A DNA stretch of 64,000 bases from Ctenosaura bakeri. Its lineage: Eukaryota; Chordata; Lepidosauria; Squamata; Iguanidae. Positions 26,001 to 38,000 of the stretch are shown here, piece by piece. The stretch's first letter is position 1. Each line of letters starts with the position of its first letter. Location of the stretch: contig CAOLHI010001485.1 in NCBI GenBank assembly GCA_948474755.1, positions 372,001-436,000 on the forward strand, written 5' to 3'. The translations under genes were made by a program, and so were the position numbers. Under the pieces are notes generated by a model, which saw only the letters and a program-made list of their open reading frames with translations, had not been told where the DNA came from and made no database searches.

Positions 26001-29000
26001 ACTTGGCCACGTATCTGCATGTCTGCTGTAGACCCTTTTATGGGAAATAAAAATAAGGGACCACTGAATTACAAAAATAAACACAGCATAAACACAGACT
26101 TTAGTACACAGTAACAAGAGAGGTCAAGACTGAACTCTGAAAAGTTAACACTTTGAATCTAGACAGAGTGGTAGGTTGCAAAGTATTTATAGCCAAGATA
26201 AAATAAATTTAGTCAGTATAAGCCACCCCTGTCCAGAAACAGGTACTGTATCATGGACCAAAATTTTACAAAGAGGACATCTCCTAAGTGCAGCCATTAA
26301 GGTCAGCCATTATCATTCACATGTTACAGATTACAGGATGCCTAAGGCCATTCAGAGCAGTGTACAGTAGTAGTTAGGGGACTGGGATTTAGGAAATCCA
26401 GGTCCAAGTTCCTCCAAGCTAGAAAAACATACTGCCTATTTTTGGCCAGCAATTTCTCTTGAACTATCTCACAAAGCTGCTATATGAGGATGAAATGGGG
26501 AAAGGGAGAGCCATGTACGTTAGCTAGAGTGCACAGTGCAGTAAAGGAAAGGTGGGACAGAAGTGCAACTGATAAATAATAAAATATTTATGATTTTGCA
26601 GAATGAGGAGGACATCTCCAGATCATCTTCAGTCATTTTGTTTCACACCAACCAGTCGGAACATTGCTGTCTGCGATGTCAGTGTGTTTGCCTTTCTGAC
26701 TTGCGTGAGCTAGGCAAAAGGTCTGGCGTATGACAATGACTATCAAAGAACCCACCTATTTAATGCCCATGGCAAAGGGGTGAATACAGTACTCCTTACA
26801 AACAACCAACAAGTTCTTGGGGTGGGGCTTTAGGCAAGAAACGATTTTTCAGTCTCCCAGTCAACATGGATGAAAAAATGAAAAAATGACAACTTCTTAT
26901 TCATTCACACTTGGATAAAGGGAAGGAAGGATACATTGTAGGTTACAGAATAATTGTCCATTACTTATGCACTGATGGGGAATAACAGATTCTAGGGATT
27001 GGAAATAACAATTACTGAAGTAAAATACCTAGGAATGGCTCCATAAAGTTAAAAGGCATTACCAGCTAACATGACAACATCATTTAAGGAAGGGATGTGG
27101 ACAAAGAAAGAGGGAGCACTGGATGACTAATGAAGCCTACAGAGTCAAGAGAGCTGCCAGAGTGAGTCGAGGCTTGGACTCTGGCCAGTCTGCACTCTCA
27201 TTGAGTGTCTGGAAATGGCAAAGGCAGGGCAGAGTTATATTCACTCAAATTAGAGTAGGAGAATCAAGCCAAGAATGACCTCAAAGATGACTTTCACCTT
27301 CATGTTTCTCCTTGACAACAAGAGAAAACTATATGGCTTTTTTTTTTTTTTTTGTGAAGACAAAAAGGAAAAGGGTATTTGATATCAGATGAATAGTGGA
27401 TAACATATTACCACAACAATAACACCATTAGCAGCAAAGTCCAACTCAGAGATTAAAAAAAGAAAATAATAAATAAACTATTTGAAAGATTCATCTTCTC
27501 AATTCCATGTATTTCCTGGGAATGATAAAAGAAAATATCTCAAAACCATTATGCTTCATGAAATGAAAAGGTTTTGAAAACTGAATAAACAGATGTAGGA
27601 TTAGAACTCATTTGGAATGTGTAACTTGCTACATATTTAAGTACAAGGGTTAGAATAAGCAAACCAGAAAATTCAGACCACAATGTCCACAATGTTTACA
27701 ATTATCCACACTTCCCAGAACTTCTGGGAGTTGATATCCATAATATCTCAACAGTCAAACATTCCCCCATTCCCAGAACATTATCCTACCACTACTCAAT
27801 TATCGATGCCATCACTTTCATTCTTAAAGTTTTCATTCTCCATTCTTGAGGTGGAATACTATTATTTCATAAGAAAACAGGACCTCTGATCTCTCCAAAA
27901 CTGTACTCATCAGCTTTCTTGAGGGCATGAATTCTTCTGTAAGTATATGAGCTGCCTCTTCCACTGGCCACTTTAATTCCACTAGCCAGATCACAGCCAA
28001 ACAGAGATAGATAAGAAAATATGAACATGAGATAGTGGTGACCTCAACACTCAGAACTTCAGATGACTTCCTGCAAACCAACATGAGGTTAGTAAAATCA
28101 TCCGGACAGAATTGGGTTACCTAAGACTTACCCAAGAAGTAAATAAGACTGCACTGTTCAGCCTTGGAAAATGGGGACTTGGGAAATGTGCAGCCCTCAG
28201 TTACCTCTAGTGCAGCCCCATCTCTTACTCTCAAACATATTCTCTCTCTTTTGGCACTAGCTGCTCTGTGGGGTCTCTCTAGTGTTATCTCATTGTTTGT
28301 TAACAGTGGTGGACCATCCAATGTAGTCCAGTTAGCAGAAGAAGCTTTAGAGACAGACAGTCAGAACAGCTACCATCTGCCAACTTTAAGTACAGAAAAG
28401 ACAATGAAGGCACAATGAGCCAATCAGCTGTCGTGGGAGGAGTTTGAGAGATGAAGAGCACAACGACTGGCTAGTTGCAGCAATACACTGTGTAGACACT
28501 GGAAAACTGAGTGTCTTCAAGATTTTCTCAGGGGTTGGAAAAAGATTCACCTCAACCCAACAACCAAGAAAAACTATTGGAAGGTGCATACCTTGTAATT
28601 TAGAGAGTAACTTGTTTGGATGGTTTGGAAGGGGAACAGAGGAAGAGGTCTGAACAGCCTCCTATCAGGGCTGGTGAGCAGTCCCCCTCCCTGGCAAAGG
28701 TCCCCAAGTGGGCCCACGAGTGATGTCCTGACCCACAGTGGCTCATGCTTGTAAAACAATGAAACTCAATGAAGTGAGAGTTCTCTGCTTTTATCTACAT
28801 TTTGACACTCATTTTACACCTTTTTCTTACAGTGATAGCACTAACTTGGCAGTCCCCCTCCCCGGCCAGATACTTACTTATTTGGTTGTCAGTCTTGAAA
28901 GCAATGTCCATATGCAAAATGTACAGCATGAACTGGAACCAAGGGCTCATCTCTTTGTTGGGAAGTGGCATGTGAACTGAGAACACAATGTCATTGGCTT

Positions 29001-32000
29001 CTATTTGCCTGCTTATAGTTTCATCCAAATCTCTGATTTTTTCACATTGGTTAGGTCCCCAGGGCATAAACCATTTATTCTTGTGGTGGTTCTTCCGCAC
29101 ATCTATGCACTTTATTGCCACATAGGGCACAGCTGTAGTGGGACTTGGAGCTGGAAAAAAAATCACACATACACACAGAATGAAGTTAGGATCTATTAAT
29201 ACACTATGTAGTGAGTTTACAGTGAAATAATAAGTGGATTTCCTGCACAGGAAAATGACTTCTGTAAGGTAGAAATTACACAGCCATATAGATGATGTGT
29301 GACTCCCAACTTCTATAACCATTGGTTATATCAGCTAAAGCTGCTGGGACTTGCAGTCTAAGAGCTGCAGGGTTAATCAGACTCTTTTCCAACTCTATTA
29401 CAATCAAGATCCATTCAGTCTTATCTTTTAGCAGAGTTACTTGTATGAAAGACCAGAATACTATTATTTTCTCATTTGTTTGTAGGAAGAAAGAAGAAAA
29501 GATCAGATCCTATTTTTATTTCCTAACTCTTTAAATCTATACAGCAAAACACACACAAACAGAAATGCTTTACCATTCCAAAATGGCGGTTTCATCTAGT
29601 TGAAGTCAGTGACACTGCCATCCTCCTCGGTCCGCCTCCTGAACAGGAAGCACACAACTGTTCCATGTCCATTATAGGTTTTTAGAGAATTAAGCTTTTT
29701 TCAAAAGGGTTATATGGGACTTAAATATATTCAGCCTGGCACATCAAAGCAGGGACAGTGAAAACCCATTTATCTTCTTACACAAACACATACAGACAAA
29801 ACACAATTAACAAACAAAACACCACAAACAAGAGAACCATTCCCTGTAAACATATGTCCATTAATTCTACAATATCATTGTCTGAAGCAGGTCTTTAGTA
29901 ACACAATTATCTCAAAACAAACTAGGGAAGTCAGGTCTAATGCCACACACAAGACTTCCTAGTCTAGCACTAACTTAATAGTTATTACTAATCTACAGTA
30001 ATGTGATAATGATATATACAGTAGAAGTGTATTTTGTATGTTATTATAGAACCAACCGTTGGTGAGTTGTAAGTCATTTATCCATGTTCTTAGCCTCTTC
30101 TCCATTTAGTTTTGTGTTGTTTAGTTTGTTTTAGATTTGTTAATAGTAGTGATTTGAGTTTGTTTATTGACTATCTTTGTAATCCTCTGTTGTATTATCT
30201 ATTCAAAATACGTTTTAATAAAAATATTTTTTAAAAAAGACTTCCTACTCTAGCATACGGAACTGTCTCAGGCCACGCTCCTCCCCAACACACACCTCAT
30301 CTCTTTATATTGGTGTAGTGGACAGGAAATGTTAAGCTACCCCATCCGGTGAACCACAATCGCAATGAATTTTCATCTTATGTGACTAGTGAGAGGCATA
30401 GAGACCATGAAGTCGATTTTAGGCTCATGTGCCCACAGTTGGAACGCGGCCCTGTGAAGTTTCCTGGCTGCCAATCCAATACTAAAGATAAAAATGATTC
30501 CTCGTCCATTTGCACCTTCCAACTATCTAGACCAGCATTTCTTAATCAGGATTATCTGGGATCCTAGGGTTCCGTGAGAGGTCACTGGGGTTCCATAAGA
30601 AATCATGACTGGAAAAAGCCAAACATTTTAAAGCTGTAGATATAATAATTCTTACACAGAGGTTCCCCAACACTTGAGAATTATTACAAGACTTCCTCTA
30701 ACATAAAAAGGTTGACAAAGGCTAGTCTATACATTTCTAGAGCTTTTCACAGGCAGAAGAGAAAAAAGTGTTGATGTAATTAGTCAGGCTTTGTTCAGCA
30801 GCAGCAAAATCACTTCCCTTATTATTATCGTCATCATCTTTATTTGTATCCTGCTTTTTGTCCAACACTGGGCTACAAAGTAGCTTACCAGGCCTGTTTT
30901 TGAAGTTGCAGGATTTAATTAGGTAGCCCAATTAAATACATTTACATATTGTAGGGATGGGAACCTCATGATTAACAAACAAAATCCAGGGAATGCCTCT
31001 TCTAAGGTAGTCCTTACTGCAACACCAACATGAAAAACCTATTAACAACAACAACAAAAAAGTACTTCCCCCCCCCACCCTGCCGCAAGAGATAGAGACC
31101 CAGTCACAAGCAAATTTATGCAGTTTTAAAAGATCAGCCCACCAACCCCCTAATTACCCCACCCCAGGCTGCTTGTGTATGGGTGTACATATGGGCCTTC
31201 AAGTCACCTGTTGACTTACGGCAATCCCATGAATTTAATACTGTTTTCTTGAGCACGAAATACTCAAGAGAGGGTTTTGCCAGCAACTTCCTCTGGGATC
31301 TAGCCTACAGCTCCTGGGGTTCACTGGCAGTCTCCCATCTAAGTAGCAACTAGGGCTCACCTTGCTTAGCTTCCGAGATCAGATGGGATCTGGTGCCTTT
31401 AGGATATTTCAGCTGCTTACACTATACAAGAAAACATTAGCTGATATACACATATTAAAAATTCATCATCCCAAAACAAAAATAGTAAAGCAAAATCTTG
31501 CATCCACAAAAACAGCATAGTCTCATATATAAAGCTGCTGCCAATTCTGCAGTTAAAAAAAACCTCTCAACCACCAGCCTCTAAATGCTGTCTAGAATGA
31601 AAGATATATTGAAGGAGGAGGACTGTAAAACCAACAGAGCTTGTCCTATGAAATCCTGTCCTTTATAATTGATCCAGAGTTTGGAATTTCAAATTCTCCA
31701 AATCACATGGAGAACATCCACAGATGGAGGCAGCTCTGCTCTTCAGAAAGTCACTCTTCATGAAGACAGCACTGATGGTGTGTGTGAGAGACAGATCCCT
31801 TTGCCCAGGCTGTTCCAGGTCTCATTTTACATCAAGCTTAACCCAATACATTACAGATAACATCCACCACTTGATCATACCTTTCCAGTTTTCTAAGGAG
31901 TGGGGTTATGGTTCTGTGTGTTTAGACAGTATCATTCACCATATTTTGCATACTTTTGTGTTAGCTGATAGGGGAAGATGGGTATGAGTGCAGCATCTCC

Positions 32001-35000
32001 AGTATTTACATATCGTAATGCTGGAAACCCTGTATTTGCCCTAGGAGGTCTGAAAATACCTCTTTATATCCCTTTAACATACTTTGCACTTTGTTAGAGA
32101 TGTATCAATATGCACCACATCAACCCTGCTGCCTTTGGGTTCCACTCACTCCCAGTGTGGTAAATAAGATTCCTCCTCCTCCCTTTCCGTACAGGTATAC
32201 ATTACCAGATTTTCCCTCCTATAATAAAGATTATAGACTACAGACTTCCCCAAATTAACCAAATAGTTAATACTACTTAATCTGTCCTGGATTGTAACAG
32301 GTCCATCCAAAGTGAATTGTAGTTTGTTCCCCTTTTCTGGACATAGAATCAGGACTTCATCTCTGGGTTCACAGATGTGCTCTCTTTCTTTTAGATCATA
32401 TCAAATCTTTTGTCTTGTCTGGGCTTTCCAAAGATTCTCCCCAGCCAGCTGCATAGCATCTCTCAACAATGTTCACAAATTCTCTATGCAGATGACAACT
32501 GCTTCTGATGGTTTATTTCTCTTTCCTTCCCACCCTTGTAATCCAGCACTTTCCAACGATATAATAGTTCAAAAGGACTGAATCTAATGCTCTCCTATGG
32601 AACTTTTTGCTATGCAAACAGGAGATTTGAATTTTTATGTCAGTTGCTCACTTAGAGTAACATACCTTCAGCATTTTGCTAAGAGTCCTATTAAATCTTT
32701 CCATTAGTCTGTTGGTTTCAGGATGGTAGGGTGCAGAGTTAGGTGTTTGATCTCACATACTTTCCACAGTCTTTTCATCACTTTGAAGGTAAATGATGTC
32801 CCCAAATCTGAAACAATTTCAGATTGCTACAATGGTCTGCCACATCTGCTACAATGGTCATTTTAATGCTTGACAAGGTAATGGTTTCTGGGTACCTGGT
32901 AACATAATCCACCAAGATTAGAAGATATTTGTTACTCTTTCTTGTTGCTTTAGGTAAGCAACCCACAATATCAGTGCCTACTCTTTTAAAAGGTTCTTCA
33001 ACTACAGTGACCCCCTCCACTTTCACAAGAATTTGGGGTGCAGAACCCTCATGAAAGTGGAAAAATTGTGAATAACCTCCCCCTGTGCACCCCCCCCATT
33101 TCCTTGTGGGCCTTGCCCCTCCCATTCCCTTGCCTTTTGCCCTGGTGCTCAAGCCTTCCTTCTCTGTGACAGACAAAAGGCAAGAGAATGGGAGGGGGAG
33201 CTCCGGAGAGGAGAAGGAAGGTGCACATGTGCCTTCCCTCCCACCACATTCCATCACCATTTGCCCCAGTGCAGAGAAATGCACCGAGGCAAATGGCAAG
33301 GAAATGGGAGTGAGAGCTCCAGAGGGGAGAAGAAAGGTACATGCACACCTTCCCCCATTCTCTCATCTTTTGCCTCAGTACAAGGTTTCTGTGCCAGGGC
33401 AAAAGGCAAGGGAATGGGAGGGGGAGCTTTGAAGGGGAGAAGGAAGGTGCATGCATGCCTTCCCCCACCATTCTTTTGCCTTTTGTGAGATCACACTTGC
33501 TTTCCTTCTCTACTCCCGGGAACAGGCAAGGGAATGGGAGGAGGAGGAAGGGGGGGAGGAGGAGGAGGAGGGAGGCATGCACGTGCCCTGCAAACAGTCA
33601 AATTTGTGAAGGTCAAACCCACAAATGTGAAGGGAGGACTGTATAGGCATAGGATGGAGTTCTGCCTTAGTTTTGTCCCCGCCAGTGCCTATTCATTGGC
33701 ACTTTCCACCAACTTGCTGACCCACTTTTGGCCAATAAAAATTCTGAGTCAAGTAGTTTGACCCCCTGAAAATGTATATCAAGAGCGCCTTCATCTGTCT
33801 TTCCTGGTATTTTGCAGGTACTGTTAACTGCTGGTATTTCTCCCACACATTTTTCTATCTGTGCCTCATGGATTCTTGATATAATTTGCCTTATGCATTC
33901 ATACATCTGGCTAGATTCTCTTTAGACAGCTCAGGAGGATATGAATGTACTATCTCCTTTGCATAAGATTTTTGAGGGAGAAAGAAGTGTAAATTGAACT
34001 GATAGTCAATTTGACATTTTAATTTGACTAGGAACAGTTGATGTTTTTATCCTTTAGTAACATATGAATGCCCTGAGCTTTTGCAGTAGTCATTTACCTG
34101 AAAGAGAGAAGCGGAAGGTGTTACTCCTTTTCAATGGTTATCTTTGCTCTTGGGATCTCTATGACCTTCATAAACATCCCAGTAGAGTGATTTTCTATTG
34201 GATCTGACTTTTTGGAGACATTCACCAAGGCATCTTTTATGCTATACTTCTCTCCTTTCAGATCATCTTCCATGGAGAGCATATGATGCTACCATAACCA
34301 AATTGTGCAATACAAATTGCACAAATTGTATCTGAATCTGTGTCTCCGGGATTCTTGATGTAATTTGTCTTGTACATGCACAGATCTGGATGGGTTCCCT
34401 TTAGACAACTCAGGAGGATCTGAATCTGCTCATTCCCTAAATGGCTTCAAACAAACATCCAACTTCCACTCTTTAACAAAGTCACAGGAGCCTTGCTCTC
34501 TGGAGGAACTTGGGTAGAGCAAATCTTGACAATCTAAATCTTTCAACTCCTCTCCCTCAGTGTTGTCAGCTGAACTATAATCACATGTTTCAGGCTGATT
34601 CCTACTTTCAGACTTTGACTGCAAAAGTTCAGACTGGAGGCGGCTAGTTACACAAATCTGAACCACATGTTTGGCCAAATCATTCCCAATCATACACAGG
34701 ACAGGAATGTCTGAACAAACAGCTAGGTCCCAAGATCCCTACCAGTCTTTATACCTCATGTTCACCCCTGCTACTGGCACTGGAAAAGCTGGTCCACCTA
34801 GGTCTTTAAGCATAAATTGTTGCCTTCCATTAGGTCCTGAATCCAGCAACAGGATCATGCAGTATTTGGCTTGTTCTGAAGGGAACACATCAGCTGCCAA
34901 TGGTTGCTTCTGTCTCCCTGGCAACCAGTCTAGTTGGTGACTTGTATGTCTCAGGGGTTAATGGCCTGTTTGCCCCCTTAGATTGAATCTTTCTCGCAAA

Positions 35001-38000
35001 GTTTACCTGCTTATGATCCTGAGGTACATTTTTCTTGTGTACCTCCCAACATTCATAACACTTTTTGACTTCTTAGGTGGTTCTGGGTTGTGGTTTGATT
35101 TTCAAGCCATCTTCATTTCTGGGATACATGTTTCTCTCAGATGCTCTGTTACTACTATGCTGCCAGTTTCTATGGGATATTTTGTGACATTCTGAATTTT
35201 CTGGGGTAAAATGTTTTTTCTCTCTTTCATCTCTTAATACTATCAGATAATCCATTGTGTCAGCCACCTTTGCCACTGTTTTTGGCCAAATTTAAACCAA
35301 CTAAATTTACTACGGTCTTCCTCAATTTCAATTTCAGTTTCAAATCTATCAATCTAACTTAATGACTTGTCCTTCTGCAGCCTGAGCGTAGGTTTCCTCT
35401 GGTCTCTTTTTTTAATCCTCTTTTCTGGGATGTTCTGGGGTTAAACCAAACCTTTGCTTAGCCCTTTCTTTAAATAATTCATAGTCTTTGGCTTCCTTCT
35501 CCTCATGTCTTCATAGATTTCTGCCAGACCTCCACAAATGTGAAAACTTAAATATCCCACTCTCTCTTCTTCGTTCACACCCACGTCAACACAACCTTCC
35601 AAACCTAGTAGAACAAGGCTATCAATGTTATCCTTGTTATAATATTCTGGAGATCTTTTTATATCAGGGTAAGAGAAACCAATGGCATTAGTATCTCTAA
35701 GAGTTAACTAGTAGTTAAGTCCAATCTTTCAATTTCAAATCATACAGCTCTAACTCATGAACTCTATTTTCCCTTTCTCTCTCTTAGTTCCTTCTCTCTT
35801 AATTTCTCATGCTCAAGCTTAGCTATTTCATACTTTTTTATACTTTTATTATCCATACTTCCCCACTATCTACAGTTTCAGTTATGGTGGTGTCTATTTA
35901 TCCATTATTTCCTCACTCCTTCCTTTTGTGGAGCAGTTTTCCATAACTGTTTACCGACAACTTTTATGTCAGGAGATACAACATCAGCAGCGTATAAGAC
36001 ACACCAGCGTATATGATGCACCCCATTTTTAAATGTTATTTTTCAGGGGGGAAAATAAGAAAAAAAAATGAACATGGTTTCCCCCACCCTCACCCCTTCC
36101 ATTTGGCCTTGTGGGAGTCCAGAGCAAAATGCATAGGAAAGGGAGGGGGAGCTTTAAGGGGTGAAAAGAGGCCCTGAGCTAAGCTTCCTCCATGTCCCCT
36201 TTCCCTTCCTTTTTGCATGAGGAGGGAAATGAGGGAGCTCCAGAGGGAGGAGATAAAGTTCCTGGGAGCTTCCCCCACCCCCTTTCCTTTCTGTTTTCCA
36301 TGGGAAAGGAGTTTTAGAGGGGCAAAAAGAAATTTGTGTGAACTTTCTCCCCCTGCCCCAGATCTATTTCCTTTCCCTTCCCATGCAAAACAGAAAGGAA
36401 AGTGGGGTGGGGGAAGTCCCACATGAGGGTTCCTTTCCCCCTACTGGAGGTTCCCCTCCCTTTCCAATGTATTTTGCCTTGCTGATAACTTGTGCGGAGG
36501 CAAAATGCATAGGAAAGGGAGGGTGGCATTTGACAGCATATAAGACACATCCCATTTTATATGATTTTTTTAAGGGAAAAAAGTGCATCTTATACACTGG
36601 CAAATACGGAACTCTTATGTGATCCAAGGCACTTCTTCTCTATGTTTTTTTCCTTATGCCAGATTTCCTATTGTATCTCAAACTTTTACATTTCTCTTAA
36701 CTGAATAGGTCTTCTCACAATATCAGATCAGATCCCACCTTCTCCTCACACTATCCTACTGCTTGGCACCAAAGACATGTGACAGATCTCTTTGCCTAGG
36801 CTGGCCCTGCAATTCTGATCTTTGGAAATCTGCCACTCACCCTTCTGTTCTTCCCCCACTAAATCCCTTTCTGGACTAGGTTTGTGGGCTTCCTCTTCAA
36901 TGGGGAAATGCAGCTTTGATGTTGTGTGGGTTCTTTACAGTAGGCATGGTCTGACTCCTTATCAGGCTTGATAAAGACAGCCAGAGACAGTTTTTTTAAA
37001 AAAAATAACAGCTGTAGATTTATTAAAACTCACTAAGACAATATATTAATTATTGACTATTCTATTCTTACACAGCTTCTTCAATACCAGGTCAGTTCTC
37101 CTTCCTGACTCATTGTCCTGTCTCTCTGAAGTCCACACCCTATCTCAGTCAGCTCCAAAACCCTGCCTGTCTTCAGCCCAAACACCCTGTCTGCTCTCAC
37201 AGAGACAACCTCTTCTGTTTTTCCTACATTTTTCAACCTACAGCCCCTTTCCGCAGCACTTTCAGAGTAGTGATTGTCTGCCTTCAGCGAGATCTGTCCT
37301 GTGCCTCCTTTGCAAGGGGGCCAGATCATTTCCCTTCTGACATGTTCCTAATTCTTCAACGGGCCTTCCCCCACAGGAAAAAAAGGTACAGGGAAAGGCA
37401 ACCTCCTTTAGCATCTTGCCTTTCCTGAAAAAAATGGTTAAAAGAAGATTCACCTAATGATGGGAGTAGAGGTGCTTGTCTCCAAGTGGAAAGAAACTTG
37501 GCAAGCCCATTTTGGGTTTTGGGCAACAGACCTCTGATCAAGATGCAAGTTCTTAAAAAGGTACAATCCATTTCACCTTTTACTTTCTCTGGTGTTCATA
37601 CAACAGGTGCTTGTGGTAGATTTGAAGCACATGTCTCACAAAGTTTGCTTCTCACATTTGCAGAAGCCTCAACAAATGTATCTACCAAGTTGTACAAATA
37701 CACATGTTGCTGCACATTCAACAGACAAATAAATGGAAGTATTTTAAAACATACCACACATAAATGCCCTTTGTCATATCTTGACAGCCACTCAGTCTCT
37801 GGAATTCTCAGACTGACCCTCTCTGCTGTTCTTCCATCAAAGGTGTTTCAACTAAAACAAGCTTTTGGCATATAAACTAGGCTGCCATTACTTCTGATTT
37901 ACTATTGTCTTCTTTTTTAAAGTATTTGTCTGTTGCTTTTCTGCTGACCAGCACTCTCAAAGCAATGTGCAGTAAAAATAAAAGCATAATTTAAAATAGA

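Larger units (their letters stand above)
19524..28877 (-). other. WLS: WLS intron 2
   Basis: 9.35 kb of AT-rich sequence with a CTTT microsatellite, a Tigger-like MITE, a CR1 tail and hAT-like foldback fragments (22520-22610, 25890-26010). Nothing else is recognisable. Confidence 0.7.
32080..35400 (-). mobile_element. Decayed Ty3/Gypsy LTR retrotransposon internal region
   Basis: On the minus strand, from right to left, I read a gag segment with a zinc-knuckle-like [18 protein letters not shown] (about 35010-35080), a protease-side segment ([15 protein letters not shown], 34740-34920) and an integrase core starting [13 protein letters not shown] (about 33000). That core continues with [14 protein letters not shown], an SDLGTS-like second Asp site and a PYHPETN motif near 32725. 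A post-integrase region (ERE..., about 32300-32430) follows. RT and RNase H are missing. Frameshifts, stops and two insertions (the MITE at 33005 and a WLS segment at 33958) break it. LTRs are not defined; a short match (acagatcyctttgcc.aggctg) at 31791 and 36780 may be LTR remnant. Confidence 0.75.

Noticed and set aside
33049..33582. Overlapping ORFs of 115-177 codons on both strands
   Set aside because: They fall in the tandem GC-rich units of a MITE. The repeat structure explains the open frames.
34136..34288. A possible functional alternative WLS exon 6
   Set aside because: It is in the opposite orientation, lacks both splice sites and carries a stop and a 16-bp net deletion.
33856..34436. 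Classical retroposition of WLS mRNA
   Set aside because: Intron sequence is present on both sides of the exon copy and no poly(A) tail is seen.
31791..36800. Defined LTR pair for the Gypsy remnant
   Set aside because: Only a ~22-bp similarity (acagatcyctttgcc.aggctg) was found between the two sides. This is too short to call LTRs.
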